From: Sinohyriopsis cumingii
Taxonomy: Eukaryota > Mollusca > Bivalvia > Unionida > Unionidae
Assembly (NCBI GenBank): GCA_028554795.2
Contig: CM068828.1
Span: 12,234,314-12,298,313, forward strand
Reading direction: 5' to 3'
Length of the DNA stretch: 64,000 bases
Both the position numbers and the translations under genes were made by a program. The notes beneath the pieces are model-generated. The model was not told the origin of the DNA and searched no databases. It worked only from the letters and a program-made list of their open reading frames with translations. Positions within the stretch are counted from its first letter, which is position 1. Each line of letters begins with the position of its first letter. Shown here piece by piece: positions 1 to 14,036 of the stretch.

Positions 1-565
1 AAATTTCTACATGATAGGTTATATTAGACAAAGTTTATCTCATTGCAATCATATTTCTACATGATAGGTTATATTAGACAAAGTTTATCTCATTGCTATC
101 ATATTTCTACATGAAAGGTTTGATCAAACTTATCTCACTGCAATCATATTTCTACATGATAGGTTATATTAGACAAAGTTTATCTCATTGCAATCATATT
201 TCTACATGATAGGTTATATTAGACAAAGTTTATTTCATTGCAATCATATTTCTACATGATAGGTTATATTAGACAAAGTTTATCTCATTGCAATCATATT
301 TCTACATGATAGGTTATATCAAACTTTATCTCATTGCGATCATATTTCTACATGATAGGTTATATTAGACAAAGTTTATCTCATTGCAATCATATCTCTA
401 CATGATAGGTTATATAAGACAAAGTTTATCTCATTGCAATCACATTTCAACATGATAAGTTATATTAGACAAAGTTTATTTCATTGCAATCATATTTCTA
501 CATGATAGGTTATATTAGACAAAGTGTATCTCACTGCAATCATAATTCTACATGATATGTTATAT
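1..565. repeat. 50-bp tandem satellite, about 11 copies, open at the left edge
   Basis: The unit contains TCTACATGATAGGTTATATT and recurs every 50 bp from base 1; the third copy is shortened to about 44 bp. Copies differ at only a few bases, which suggests recent expansion. The array continues past the left edge of the window. Confidence 0.95.
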
Positions 566-1079
566 TAAAGTTCAGTATGTACCCTGCTCCTAACCAGACT
601 CTGTCATTTTATTACTTTGAGGTTACTACAGTTTATCTTTAAATACCTATTCATTTTTATTACTGGGATGAAAATGGCTCTGGTACACTTCTGCTTGCAA
701 GAGTTAAAAAAAGAAAACAAACAAAATGTGACAACAAAAATAACTTTAAAAAATATCTACATTTAAAAAACACACACATATCAAATAACTGAAAAACTGG
801 CTAAATATCATTTTCACATACAATAAATGACACTGGAGAGAACAGTAAATGGTACCTTATATGCCCACTATGTGATAAACAAGTACAAGCTCATTATAAT
901 TAATAAAGTCCTTCCGGGATTTCATTATTTGGAAGTAAAATGATATGCAGAATAGGTTTCTTTATTAGACTGCATCATCATATGTAGGTGTACCCTATCC
1001 CAAAATTTTAGTCATAGTTTGTGGGAAATGACTTGCATTCATTTGTGAAAACTGTTTTTTTAAAATGTTTTCTTGGAGT
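566..1079. other. Unique AT-rich DNA, nothing recognised
   Basis: No open frame with family resemblance, no TIR pair and no tandem structure was seen. Confidence 0.5.
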
Positions 1080-1660
1080 CCCTCTCCCTTTAGCTTTCAC
1101 ATTTTCAACAACCGTCTCAAATGAAAACCATCTACAAAGCTTAGGCAAGGCATGTAGTACAGAACTTAAATAGTTTTGGAGTAATAGGTCTTCCTTATTT
1201 CAGTTACTGTTACCTTGACCTTTAATCCCAGAATGACTCGGTGTAGTGCTGGTCTTAAATGCAAGCCATCTGCAAAGTTTGGCCAAAGTAGGTGAAAAAG
1301 ACCTCAATGTGTTGTGTGAGAACCATTTATCTTCTTTGAGTCAGTCACCTGACCCTTCTATCCCCAAATCAATATATATCTTTCTTATCTCAAATGCTAG
1401 TCGTTTACAAATGTTTAGTTGTGCTATCTGGCATATAAGTTACTATGAGGAAACAATTTTTCTACTTTCAGCCTGTGACCTTGACCTTTGAAATTTTGAG
1501 CCAGAAATTCATAAGCTCTCTTGCCTCTCATGAAAGCAACATTCAAAAGTTTGATAACTGTAGATGTATGACAACTCTAGTCAATTTGCAGAAACAAAAT
1601 ATGGAATAGGTGTATGCATGTATGGACGGGCAGCTGGGCAACATGATACACTGTTTTATG
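1080..1660. repeat. Degenerate mollusc-type TGACCTTGACC repeat
   Basis: The phrases 'gttaccttgacctttaatccc', 'tcacctgacccttctatccccaaatca' and 'gtgaccttgacctttgaa' recur about every 130-150 bp, together with 'ccatctacaaagcttag' and 'ccatctgcaaagtttgg'. I recognise the pattern from mollusc genomes as an old dispersed repeat, strongly diverged here. The region at 41.7-42.05 kb is a relative. Confidence 0.6.
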
Positions 1661-4600
1661 GCTGACATATAAGAACAATTTCAAATAAAATGTACAAAGT
1701 ATTCAGCCATGACATGCATTTCCATCAATCAGAAGCATTCCATATGACCCCTCATATGGAGCCTCAATTGGATTTGCCTTTATTCGAAATTGGATAGATT
1801 ACAGCCAATATACCTGTCCTTCTGTGATGGCAGCCACTGAACCTCATTACAGAAGCAACTGCTAAATATAACATTAATGGCTGAAAATAGATGTCAATTT
1901 AAAGCATATAAAGCAACACATGCCTTACTGAACAGACAACTCAACTCTACATAATGACATATACTATGAAATAAAAGCTATCATACTATACAAAGTCAGC
2001 CAATCAAAATGGTAACACACAACAAAATGGACCAATGAAAAGACAGCTGATGCATTATGGGTAATTTGAAGACACAATGAAAATAACCAGGGAAGGGCAT
2101 GCATATTGTAATGAAGTGATGTGAACATATGATGCTAGGCTACCATAATTAAACTTGGGTAGAATATTATAGCATCATGCTATGACTGTATATCTCACCA
2201 TACAGCTCTGTGGCTTTAAATGCCTGGCAAAGCTTTTGTCACCTCGAGATGCTCCTGTGAATTTTCCATCTGGCATTTGTTATAAACATATCCATAAAAC
2301 AAAATGACATCTAAAATTTTAGCTGTGCCTGCAAAGAGCGGTTAATTTTCTAAATAACAAGATAAACAACAGAACTGCAGTCATTATTTATTTTATATTT
2401 TTTTATATACTGAAAACATGAAAATTCAATCTCATTCAGACAAATGAATAATAATACGTACTTAAAAAGTACTGGTATAATCTAATGTTACAATAAGTGA
2501 ATTATGTACAGTTATACCATGTTCCTTCAATTGATCATATCATAGACTCATTTAGCATTCATCCCAAGTTTACATATACTAGTAATTAACCTACATGCAA
2601 CTCTAAATTCCTATGTTTACAAGAAAACAGACAGATGGGCAAGTATGTTCATAAATACTGACATCTGTTTCTGGAAATTTTGTGGATAAGCATTAACATA
2701 GTTTATTAATTCACCTACTTCCATTAATCAACCAAATGGCCATCATCAGCAATGGCTTATTATTCTATGGGGAAATCTGTTCAGGGGCGCTTTCCTTTCT
2801 CCATCAGGCATGGCACTGTGCTGCAGGCTTTGGGGTACATAGTTGTCTCACATGAATATGATCCTCAGCATCTGTTTTTGACTTTAAACTAAACCAGCTA
2901 CAATTCCTGTAAACCTATATTATTTTCTTCAAAATTTGGCACATAGTAAGAAAATTTGCACTCACTCTGATACCCAAGTTTTCACAACTTCATGAAAATA
3001 TCCCACTTCTGACACCAATGATTTCATAAATTAAGAAGTACATTTCGCTTCTGACATTATCATTAAAAATAAACTCACATAAAAATGCACTGTTCTGAAA
3101 TTATAAGTTTAAAAAACATCAAATAAGTGAATCTTACTTTTATTTTTACAAGTTCCAAACTTTTTATCATGATGTTAATACTCTTATTCTACAAGAAAAA
3201 CAATATTACAATATGATATAATACTGTATAAAACTAGGCATTCTCTGTACAACCCATCAACACCAAAATGTGAAATTTACAAAACAAAAATGGAAATAAT
3301 CCTCAACCGTCTACCAGGTACTTGTAAAAATGTAATTAACCTCCAATTACTGCAACAGTCAGTTTGATTTTCATTTGTACCTTCTACAGAACCTAATACA
3401 CAATACATTAATTACTGCAGCACAATCCTAAACATAACAGCCATTTCATAGACAATGGAACATGAAAATGAAGTGATACATTTTCTTTTCCCTAAGAGTA
3501 CAGCAACTGTTTTTGAAAATAAATGCTACACATACTAAGAAATATGTTGCTTAACTGACAATTATCAAATCTCATTTTAGATTTATTCAGGGAAAATCAT
3601 TTGAATGTTTACAGCTGTCAAAATGCACTTTCATTTACATTTTCCCCATCATAAATTATGTATGGGAATGGTTCCCTGACATTATTCGGATAAAGAGAAA
3701 TTGCTGAGAACCAGACCGCATTGCAAGAAAATGTGTGACTTCTTTAAATCTGTGTCCCATTTTCTATGAAATGGACATGACATAACTTCAGTAGCAAGAA
3801 TATAATATAACTTCAAGATTCTAACTGCTTTTGCTTTGTTTGTTTAGGGTTTGATAACTAAACTGTCTGACTCACAAGGCATTGGCAATAAAGGTTAATT
3901 TATATACTGGAATATAGTGTTTTCTTAATGTAGGTAAGTATCAGTACTTATCATACCGATTGAATTCAGAGCACAAATTATGTGCTGAACCGTCTGAATT
4001 TTTAATAATTTATTGCAGCTGAAATCTTAGCGTTAAATGCAAAGTTTTCTTTAAAGGCACAAAACAGTTGAATTTGAAGGTTCAAATATTATTTGAGTTA
4101 TTTACTAAATGAAAGTAATTTTAATACAACTTTTATAAAAGAAAATATTATTATGAAATTGTGAAACAACTACAGAAGTTACCAATGCTGGAATGAGGCC
4201 TAACAGAAATGCAGATTATTTTCCATAAAAGTACATGAGTGTGCCTTTGAGTTCAAATATAGTGAAGCAATGTATATCAAACAACTGTGCAGGTTACATC
4301 TGACCTCCACAGTTAAGAGTTTTGTCAGGAGCTAATCAGATCCCCAGCTGATGTGACGAGTTGGGACAATCAGCCAGAGGCATATATAATCCTCTTTCAA
4401 GTCCTCCAATTTCCAATAACTGAGAATTTCCATGGACACTGGCAGGCTTTTATCACATGATCTCCGAGTAAAACTTCTCTACATGTATAAATAAATTAAG
4501 ATAATTTTTATAATAAGCATCATGGTCAGCTTTTTAAGTTGGTAGAAAAGCCATTCTGACTAAACACATGATGTCTTTATAATTAATGGAGAGAACAAAA

Positions 4601-6074
4601 AGAAACCCACATCCTAGCTTGCATGATGATCACACTGTCACAGCTTTGTTGCAAAGGAATCACGTTTCCTGCAATATTTTGCCCAATCTCCCTTATCTTG
4701 ACCCAGTGCACCCCAATGGGGATGCTTTTTCATGACAAAAAAAATGTTTAAAAAAAATATGCCTGCAACTATTATTTAATGGACATTCACCCATGTCTAT
4801 TTCAGCTGCAGCAATTGGAAAAGTTGCTGAATGTAATAAAAGCTGTAAAATGGCAATGATTATCCAATTTAAAATAATATACCTGGCAATGAAAACATTC
4901 AATATTTGTGGCTGTTGAATAAATTGCAATGTACAAGTCTTTGACAATCGCTAGCATAACATTTTTTAAGTTAAAGTCACACCTGTGACAACTAAAAATT
5001 AATGTATTTTGAGGATGAATTAATGACAAAAGATATTAAAGTGATGCAAATACACAATTTGTCATTTTGTTAATAACTGATTAATCTGAAACAAAAAGTA
5101 ATTCTGGAAAAAGGGTATTTATTACAGTAAACTCTGGTAAAAAGATCAGCAATGTAAATTATATGGTGGATATTATTTTAGGTAGTCATGATATTCAAAG
5201 ATGTTAATGTTTGATCGAATAATGAGATGATAAAAACATTTAGTACACTCATGTAAGTGTTGAAGGAAAATATAATAGTACAGTGTAGACAACAAAGTTA
5301 AGATGGCAAAACTGAAAGTTAAGATTATATCAGTTGTTTAGCATTACTACTGCAATCAGTACAACTGTAACTATTTTCTACTGTCTATTTAAATGTTGTG
5401 TTCCCAAATTTGGGGGAAGGTGGACTCAGTGTCCCTCATCCTTCGTATCCTAGGTGCAACACAGCCAAGTTGTATGATGTCCGATTTATCTTCAGTGCTC
5501 AAGATGTACACACACGGTTCAGAAATGTACGTTTTTTTTTTTAAATTGGAAGAAAAAATTAATATCAAAATTATGAACATCTGGGGTTTTATGGAAGACT
5601 GTGTCCAAGATTAATGGACACGTAATTCAGCAATGAAAATAAAGGACAAATCACTCATGATTCATCTCCTTAATATAATGAACAAAATATAGAAAATAAT
5701 TTAAACATTTTGTAGCTAACATCATCACATATGATATAAACGTCATCGTCATACACATTAGATCAAATTGAATGCTATATAAACGCCAATACATAATACT
5801 TAATGTCAAATGCCTTTTTGACTATGCTGATTAAATATTTAACATTAAGAATTTTACACAATATCAATTTTTAACATGATGTTTCTATTTAGTAACATCA
5901 TTTTGTCACACATTTTATGCCACCATGACCAAACAGTTACCATCACATTACGATGTTACTGTATTCAGAAACACAAGATTTTATGTACAGTACTTCAATG
6001 ATAAAGACCGGAGGGGGGGACAGCTAGAAAATCTTTCCAATAGCTTATTATCAGATAAAATTATGTTAAGTAAA
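1661..6074. other. AT-rich intergenic DNA, nothing recognised
   Basis: Only short open frames without family resemblance occur here. Two of them overlap on opposite strands at 5389-5614 and have low-complexity translations. I see no SINE, TIR element or tandem array. Confidence 0.45.
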
Positions 6075-6076
6075 TA

Positions 6077-6237
6077 CAGTAGAATCTGTCTTGAAAGACC
6101 ACCCTTTCTGCCCAAAAATAATGGTCTCTCATTAAAGGTCATGACAGTATGTAACCCATAAATTTGTGCAAGGAGAACCTGGTCTCTCAAGACAGGTGGT
6201 CTTTCACAGCAGTGGTCTCACAAGATAGGTTTTACTG
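6077..6237. mobile_element. Small TIR element (MITE), ~161 bp
   Basis: The left end CAGTAGAATCTGTCTTGAAA and the inverted right end CAGTAAAACCTATCTTGTGA are imperfect inverted repeats. A TA precedes the left end. A second inner copy of the phrase 'gagaccac..aagacagg' near the right end gives the element a palindromic look. It is too short to code. CAGTA-type ends suggest the pogo/Tigger branch of Tc1/mariner, which is inference. Confidence 0.65.
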
Positions 6238-7118
6238 TCTTGTCTAAACTTGTGTAAAATGGAAGTGGGCTTATCACCAGCTAAATATGGGTAACAATAG
6301 AATCTCAAATTTATTTGACATTAGATTTATGACACTTGTTGTATCATACAAATTGCTTTCTGCATTATGTGGAATATTATATCATCACACTGATTCATAA
6401 ATGTCACATTTAATGAACACTTTTACAAGAACCTGCAATCACCTTTATATTTCATCTGATACATTTCATCCCATCAATTTTGTTTAGTAATTTTCTTCAT
6501 TTTGTCAAATACCTAATGCATGATGATAAAAACAAATTGTTCCAAATATTCATCAACTGCTGTGATAAGCTAAATAAATGACATTGGTGCAGCTACTCTA
6601 TTCTATCTGCCTGGGTACTTACTGTACAGACCCAGATCTGCTGTCAAATAATTCTCTTGCAGATTAGGTTCTACACTACTAATTTATTCAGGGGAGTCAT
6701 AAAAAGTACCATGATATAGACATGATCACCTAATACTGGCTATATAACATGAAACAATATAAATCAAACCAGTATAATGGAATCCACGATCATATACATA
6801 TCTTTTATCATTAACTAAATGAGATTCATTGGCACATAAGCAAACTCCTGGCTATATTATTACCAAGTAAGTTACGTTCCCCACAAATAAGCATAGAAAA
6901 TAAAGACAAAGGCAACAAATGGTAAAATCCTAGAATACAAAGTAAATTTGTTTTGTAAGAAGTCCATGACTTTCTCAACAAGAACATCATCGGATGCATT
7001 CCAGGTCAAAACGGTTCCTCTTAAATGATCATAATGGAAATTGCACTGGGTCTATTCTACATCCCAGAGCCAGCAGTGGTGAGACCATGTAATACTGAGG
7101 CATTTTACACTGATGTAC

Positions 7119-7372
7119 ATTGTTGTTGTTGTTGTAGGGTTTAACGCCATTTTTCAGCACACAATAGGCTATACATGGCGGCCAGTATTAATGGTGGCGG
7201 AAGAACACGGGAAATCCACGGAAAGAACCACCGATCCTCAAGAAGCTACTGGCAAGCTTTCTCACATACCCACATTGGCCGAATCCAAGACTCTAACCCA
7301 CTCAGACAGAGGTGAGATGGCAGTGATCCGTAACAGAGAGCGCTTTAGACCACTCGGCCACTCGGGGCCCCG
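7119..7372 (-). mobile_element. tRNA-derived SINE, family A (copy 1)
   Basis: Read on the minus strand, the head GGCCCCGAGTGGCCGAGTGG contains an RNA polymerase III A box, followed by a B-box-like GGTTAGAGTCTTGG. The head resembles a Ser/Leu-type tRNA. The tail is AAAAATGGCGTTAAACCCTA plus CAACAA repeats, probably borrowed from a partner LINE. The 10-bp direct repeat actgatgtac flanks it (7109-7118 and 7373-7382). Confidence 0.9.
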
Positions 7373-7382
7373 ACTGATGTAC

Positions 7383-9938
7383 GTATGATTTCAAGTGCAC
7401 AGACAAACCCATATCTGTGGTTATATTATGAGATGGCAGATCTGAAACTATACATTTTAAAGTTTAGGGAGTGTTATACATGGGTAAATACAGCACATCT
7501 TTCTACCTGTCTTACAGGATCTGGCAAAATAAAGATTTTGCAGGGACCATAGTAATACATACAGAAAAATGTGGATTTCAAGGTTTAAAAAAATATTCTT
7601 CTTAAAACAAAACTGACAGGAACATAAATGAAGAAGTTCACTTTGTGATTAGATAATTATATACAGACATTATGAATGAACAGACACCTAAATAAATAGG
7701 ACAAAGAGTTTTGATTAACAAGAAAAATATCTACATTTTACAGATTTATCTTTCCATTACAATAATCTCTTCAATGAATGGATACAAAGTTTGAGAAAGA
7801 TATGTAATTCTAGTTTGAGTTAATAATTTCATCGGTACAGGTTTTGACTCTGTCCTGTGTGCATGTTAAAGAATTTTAAACAAAAAATACAACTACCATA
7901 TGTCAATTCAATATTACTAGTGCATGTACATGTCAATCACCATTCTCTGCACACTGATAACCTTGACAGTCTGTTTGCAAAATTAATTAATTGAAATGTG
8001 CCAGACGTTTTTATTAATAGAAACACTAAAATCAACCATCCTATCATCTACAAACATAAGCCTTTTTTGCACTAGTTTCTGACAATGTTAGCCCAAATTA
8101 CAATCTATTTTCCATTTTTTTCTCAGGAAAATTAATGTCAAGTCTGAACAAATCCATTTGTGAGAATGCTAATTTAATCAACTTAAAACTTCTATGACAA
8201 AAACATTTTATGTTTGTCATGCAATGAAATTTACCATGATTGCAACAACATCTCAACATCTGTGACAATTATCTTCCATAATTAATTAGGAAAACAAGAA
8301 ATGCCACAAAATGTAACACTGTACAATATTTCACCATCTGTGGTACAGGAAGAAAAAAAGCACCGATGTATAAAATGAGACAAAAGACAATTTTATCCCT
8401 AAAGCTTTAACCTTTAGAAGACCAAGCATCACAGAAAAAATGCAACAATTACATGTCAAAACATCTGACATTTCATCCTGACCAGTATGTTACTTAATTT
8501 TTATCTTCACTGTAAGATTGAACCATGTATGGCAATCTTCATCGAAACTTGTGCAAAATCATGAGGAAGATCAAACTAATCAACTGTGAAAATTAATTTC
8601 CCAAAATTAATTAATAAATTTTGTTCTAGCTTGGATAAAATGTTGTGACAAAGCAATAACGTTATTTAAAAACACGGAATTAATCAATAGAAGAAACTCC
8701 CAGTAATGATATATCAGTATTTCGTTGTAACCTTGACACATGATAAAGTAACATTTTTCATAATACTAAACACTACACCATATATAACTGCATGAAAAAC
8801 TTGATCGAATAAAGCTTAAAAGGACATCAAAACTGCAGGAAATGAAACCATACATACATACGTACACAACATTCATATTCCTTGAATAGAAGATTTATGT
8901 TCAATACAAATTGTATCCCATCATCACAGATACATTTTGATGGAAAAAAACTGAAACAAATGCTATCATTTTGTACTAATCTACTTGTCAAAATTTTGAT
9001 TCCATGCTTATATTTTGCTGCATTGCATGTCTGACGTTAGATAGGAACAATCTTATCTACAACACTTCCTTTCTTGTAATTACAAACATGATCAAATTAA
9101 AGCAAAAAATCATCTCATTCCATATATTTATTTGCAAAAGGATATTTGGGGGTTCATGTATGACTTAAAACAGTTTATCTTATTTATGGAACATACTATA
9201 TATTTTATTCAGTCACGAAAATGATTATTGAGTGATCCATTAAATTTTATGCTTATGTCTTTAGAAAGACTTAAAATTTAAAAGCCATATACATAGTATA
9301 GATTAAACAACAAAACGACCTTTGGTGCCATGGCAAAATTTGTGTGTTCCATCAAACAATAGTGCCTGAATAAAACAAATCAAACAAACCCTAATAAAAT
9401 GAAACTGACTTTAATGCAAAATTAAACACAAATTATTTAAACAAAGAAATAAAGGTCACAGTCACTTAGTTTTCATCGATAGCATAACACATTTGCACAG
9501 CAAGTCGTCTGACTCCACAAACAATATTGTCTGATAAAAAGAAACGCAAACTTGGCCTCATAGTGTTGATGCAGATGGAGAGAGAGAATAATAAATTCAT
9601 ATGAAAGAACTGCTTGGCAATCTGATCAAATCACATAAATGAATCCCCAGTCTTATGTCATCCTATGTATATACAAAGTACGGAACACTGCTTAAAAAAA
9701 GCATAATACATGAACTATTATGCTCGATGAAATGGGGAAAAAACAAAAGAAAACCCAATACTTTTAGAAAGTAAAGCAACACTAAGAACAAAACAAAAAA
9801 AAAAAACAAAAAAAAAACTCACAAACAAAAGCAACAAAGTGACAAAAAGTGTCTAAAAACATAAAGAATGTGTGTAAATTGACAAAGCAAAAATAAAACA
9901 CCCAAAATAAAATGAAGTCTTAATACCAGAACTTTAAG
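7383..9938. other. AT-rich intergenic DNA, nothing recognised
   Basis: No plausible exon, TIR pair or tandem array was seen apart from homopolymer A tracts near 9.8 kb. Confidence 0.45.
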
Positions 9939-9943
9939 TATAA

Positions 9944-9947
9944 TTAA

Positions 9948-9982
<35 letters not shown>

Positions 9983-9985
9983 ATA
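9944..9985. repeat. (AAAT)n microsatellite
   Basis: About ten AATA tetranucleotides in a row. Their antisense translation gives an artefactual LFIY-repeat peptide. Confidence 0.95.
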
Positions 9986-10619
9986 GGAAAATGGAAACAA
10001 GCAATCTGGCAGTGCTTTTATCATACTGAGCATCTTCCTCACTTTTGCTCATTGTTCATAATTTCAGTCTCAAACACTGCACACATCAAAACCAAAACAA
10101 CTCGTCAATCAAAAGCTCTTCAAATTGATAACTTTCAATCCTTCAAAAAATTCTTCCCTCTCTATTTATGCTGTAGGAAAATTACCAGTTTGACCTCTTC
10201 CTCATTATTATTTACCCTGTCAATGATACAAGAACAATGCTATTTAATATCATTTGACTATAACTGTTTTTTAGCCATATAATAATATGTAACTATAAGT
10301 ATTAAATTTTGTATGTGATCACTTCAAATACCTAATAGGAAAGAAACCATTTTCTGATACTATAAACTGTTATGTATTTTCATCAGAAAAATCTGGCATC
10401 AAATTCCATGCATTTTTATGATCCAATGATTTTTCTCTTTAAATTGCAAGCCTCTTTGATACACTGGAAGATCAGAATTTTTCTCCGATACAAAGAGTTT
10501 GTGAAAGCTTGATATTTATGTTAAGAATAAGGAAGAACAGAAAATGAGATACCCAGTATTTCAGCTAATGAAAACTTGAGAACATTCCGTTTAAAAAAAT
10601 CACACTTTCATAAAAATGA

Positions 10620-10835
10620 TTGTTGTTGTTGTTGTTGTTGTGGGGTTTAACGCCATTTTTCAGCACGATAGGCTATACATGGCGGCCAGTATTAATGGTG
10701 GAGGAAGAACCCGGAAAACCCCGGAAAGAACCACCGACCCACGAGAAGCTACTGGCAAGCTTTCTCACATGCCCACATTGGCCGAATCTTAGACTCGAAC
10801 CGCCGCAGACAGAGGTCTTTAGACCACTCGGCCAC
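10620..10835 (-). mobile_element. tRNA-derived SINE, family A (copy 2)
   Basis: Same family as the SINE at 7.1 kb: 'gtttaacgccatttttcagcacgataggctatacatgg' in the tail region, and a shortened tRNA-like head ending 'agaccactcggcca' at the right. A 13-bp direct repeat ttcataaaaatga flanks it (10607-10619 and 10836-10848). About 30 bp of the head are missing compared with copy 1. Confidence 0.9.
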
Positions 10836-10848
10836 TTCATAAAAATGA

Positions 10849-13820
10849 AAAGCAAAAAACCTAATAATGTACCATAGAGTCATAAAGCTACATTGATTTA
10901 TTTTTATGCAAGAAATTTAACATCCAGGCAATCAAAGAATTCTACAAATTAAATAATACTAGAACTCAAGCCAGACACAGTGAACATAGTTGCTTTTAAT
11001 CTATATGCAATCCATAAGTATTTTATAATTGAAACACCATAGTTGTTTCTCCTGTGAGAAACTTTGACTACAGCATCAATGCAGAGTGTGAAGTGAAGAG
11101 CTTGAAGTGAATGTGAAAAAACAACCAGAACTGACCCAAACAGGCTTTGTACCAGACTGACCAATAGGGACTTTTTACCAATACAAGACATGGTCATATG
11201 TTAAGAAACATTTACATAATTTAGTTATAACACTGGACAAGAATTCACACCAAAACCTCACTTGGTACACAGCCAAATTAACAGTCCAGCTGTCAATTAG
11301 TTCCATGAATGAATGATTTATTATTGAATGCTTTTCATGCCCTGTCAATTATTCCACATCTCCCTTAATTATCTCCAGTAACAAGACAATACTTTTATGA
11401 CCAAAATCATTAATAATTGATGCATCAACACCTCTAGGGGCTCTAGAATAACCTGCTTCCAATTGGAATCACGTTGATGTCCAAGGCACACTCTCAATAA
11501 TGTCTCTACATGGTGAGTCTTGGCTTTAAGGACCCTCAATCTTTTACTCTGTAACATTTTAAAAACTGGCCTAAAATATTTTTTCTAAATAATGACCTTC
11601 TTTTATGGAGAGATGTTTTCCTAGACCTTGATCTCAATTTTGTAATCCTCAGTTCATTAAACTCATTGATTTTTCAGTCATATGGGAATAATTTGCATGA
11701 TCAAATCAGGACCTGATTTTAAAACTCACAAAATTCTAACTGAAAATTCTACCAATACATTCTCAAGATAACAAGATCTGCGTGGTTCATATGACACATA
11801 TTTCGATTTTTTTCTTTTTCTGGTTTTGGCTACTTTTGCAACAATTTGGGCACATGAAACTTAAAGACAAATTTCTTGGCCAAAACATGGACTGGCTACC
11901 TTACGCACCACAAGATAAATATGTACAAATGGATTTGAACTGTAGAGTTATCACCAAAAATCAATATAAAAGGTTCCAAGACAATCTAAATGAAGCTACA
12001 AGTCCTATACTAAAATGGGTGTAATCTGATAATGAATACAATGAATTGCTACACATCAGAGAGGAAAAATTCCAATTTAGGCAACTAGGATCTAAAATTA
12101 TACATGCCAGACATATTTCTTTGCTGAAACTTGTGATTTCTGTATATTCTCCTACAAATTCAGGTATAATTTTGAGGATGCTGCACCTTCTCTGCTTCCT
12201 GACAGTGTTCACTTTACATCAGGCATTTGCAACCTATGGCCCACAAATGGCTATCCAGCTGGTTTTATTAGCTTATTTGCATCAAAATGGTATGGCTTTA
12301 AAAACTGCTTATCCAGACCATGTCCTGCATGAGTTGCACATTCCAACATTACATCAAAAGTCTTCATAATTACCTCCCTTGAACTTACTGTCGGCAGTAT
12401 TTTGGGTCAACCTCTTGTATTAAATTGCAACAAACAATTTTGTAACATAACTCGAGAATATATACATGTGCCATGCAATGTCTCTCGTACGAAGCGTGTA
12501 ATTTGTTCAAAATTATGTGTGTAACTGTAAATGTCAAGAGCCCTATACTTCTGTGGCACAATCTAAACATGTCTGAAATTACCCTTTCTTTCAATAAAAG
12601 GGGTTCATTTATAAGATAATGGACCCTTTTTTCATGGAAGGTACATCTTAACTGTAATGAAACCAATATATGCTAAAGCAACTGCCAATAACTTCTGAAT
12701 AATGCATATAATAAATTTGTTATGGTCAACATGATGTAAACCTATGACATACAAATGCAATAAAGAAAAGAACATTGATCTTGTATGTCTGACTCCAAGT
12801 GATCATTTTGAAATATTCATGAGATGAATGCATATTGGAGTTCAAATTTGTACCCAAATGACAGGGATCATGATTATAAGCCATCACTCAAAACCAGTTT
12901 TTAATATATAAATCCCAAATCATTTCAAGCAAATGATCTATTTTGTTCCTTCCTCAATCTCTGTTCTATATTGAAAAACTACTAGAGCAATGTGAATCAA
13001 CAATTTTTGAAACAGATTCTGAAAACACTCCTTCCGACATCAAACAATTTGTAAAGATTAAAGAACCAAGACTCAGCACCTTTCTAAAAAATTCAACCAT
13101 TCTCCAATGGCAATGTGAACAATTCAACCATCATTATTTACTGCTAAGAACTTCAGTCAAAAAGAGTTATTTTAAAGAAATAGTTACTAATGCATTAATG
13201 GATTTAGACCAATGTACCTACTTAATTCAAACATCCAATCAGGGGACACCTCTTTCCCTTGAAATAATAACCCCCTATTGTCCACACCAGTGAAGAACTT
13301 CAGTTGATAACTTCAGCACAAAATGCCCACTAGTTTAGACCCTCATTTAGAAGAACTATATTGATTGCCAGCAATTCATTGTCGTTACTTCTCCCCCAAC
13401 CAATTTATGTATCAAAATGCGAATGACAATGAATTGCTTAAATAGAAGGAAAAATGAAGGGAAGCTGTGCCCAGGTCTTCTGTTATGGACTTAATCAGAT
13501 AATGTAACAACTGGTAGAGAATTCATTTCCTGACCATGGACATAGCAGTCTGTCCAATAACTTTCATTCCTTCATTGTTTTGCATAAATTTGGTAATTAA
13601 TTATTTATTTCCCCACTGGAAGAAAAATGAAAGTAAAACCTCAAACTGTTTTAGACAAGTGTGCAATCTTTTCTACACAGAACGAATCTTTCCAGAATAA
13701 TAGAAGTGTATTTTGGACAGCACTTTGGTCAAGTTTAATAATGTTAGAGAACATGAACAAAACACACCCACAATTCGAACAAGTTCAATAAAATTTTCTC
13801 AGAAATTGTTTTCCATATAA
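10849..13820. other. Intergenic DNA with small unrecognised frames
   Basis: Apart from the esterase-like scrap, there is a 116-codon plus-strand frame at 12943-13293 (FYIEKLLEQCESTIFETDSE and onward). It has ordinary amino-acid variety but no recognised family. It may be an unrecognised exon or a transposon scrap. Confidence 0.3.
11870..12024 (+). pseudogene. Possible carboxylesterase C-terminal fragment (weak)
   Basis: A plus-strand frame reads MDWLPYAPQDKYVQMDLN, then RV and NQYKRFQ, before a stop at 12024. The spacing W-x-PY...(K)Y-x-Q-(I/M)-D...RV...Y...F/W resembles the C-terminal end of type-B carboxylesterases and cholinesterases. No catalytic exons (GESAGG, EDCLYLN) were found upstream, so this would be an isolated last exon, a pseudogene scrap or chance. 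Confidence 0.2.
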
Positions 13821-13821
13821 A

Positions 13822-14036
13822 TATTGATCTGTGACTATTAATTTGATATACAATGAAGATGTTTGATATCTTAACAAAAATGTCAGCATAATGAAGACTG
13901 GCGTCACTTAGAGGCTTCAGAGGAATGGGTTTATTTGTGATTATTAACTTGATACACCAAGAATGTTGTTTGATATCCATAAGAGAATTCATCTTTAAAG
14001 AGATTAGCTTCATAATGGGGCTATAGAGGAGTGGGC
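13822..14036. repeat. Degenerate ~100-bp duplication
   Basis: 'tgtgactattaatttgatatac' at 13.83 kb recurs as 'tgtgattattaacttgatacac' at 13.93 kb. Matching phrases follow in the same order ('gtttgatatc', 'cataatg', 'agaggaatggg'). Confidence 0.6.

Noticed and set aside
7113-7388. 91-codon plus-strand frame (and similar frames at 10.6 and 56.6 kb)
   Set aside because: All translate the antisense strand of family A SINEs; their similarity to each other reflects the SINE.
12943-13293. 116-codon plus-strand frame
   Set aside because: No family resemblance, no repeat partner in the window and no splice context. Left as unassigned rather than called a gene.
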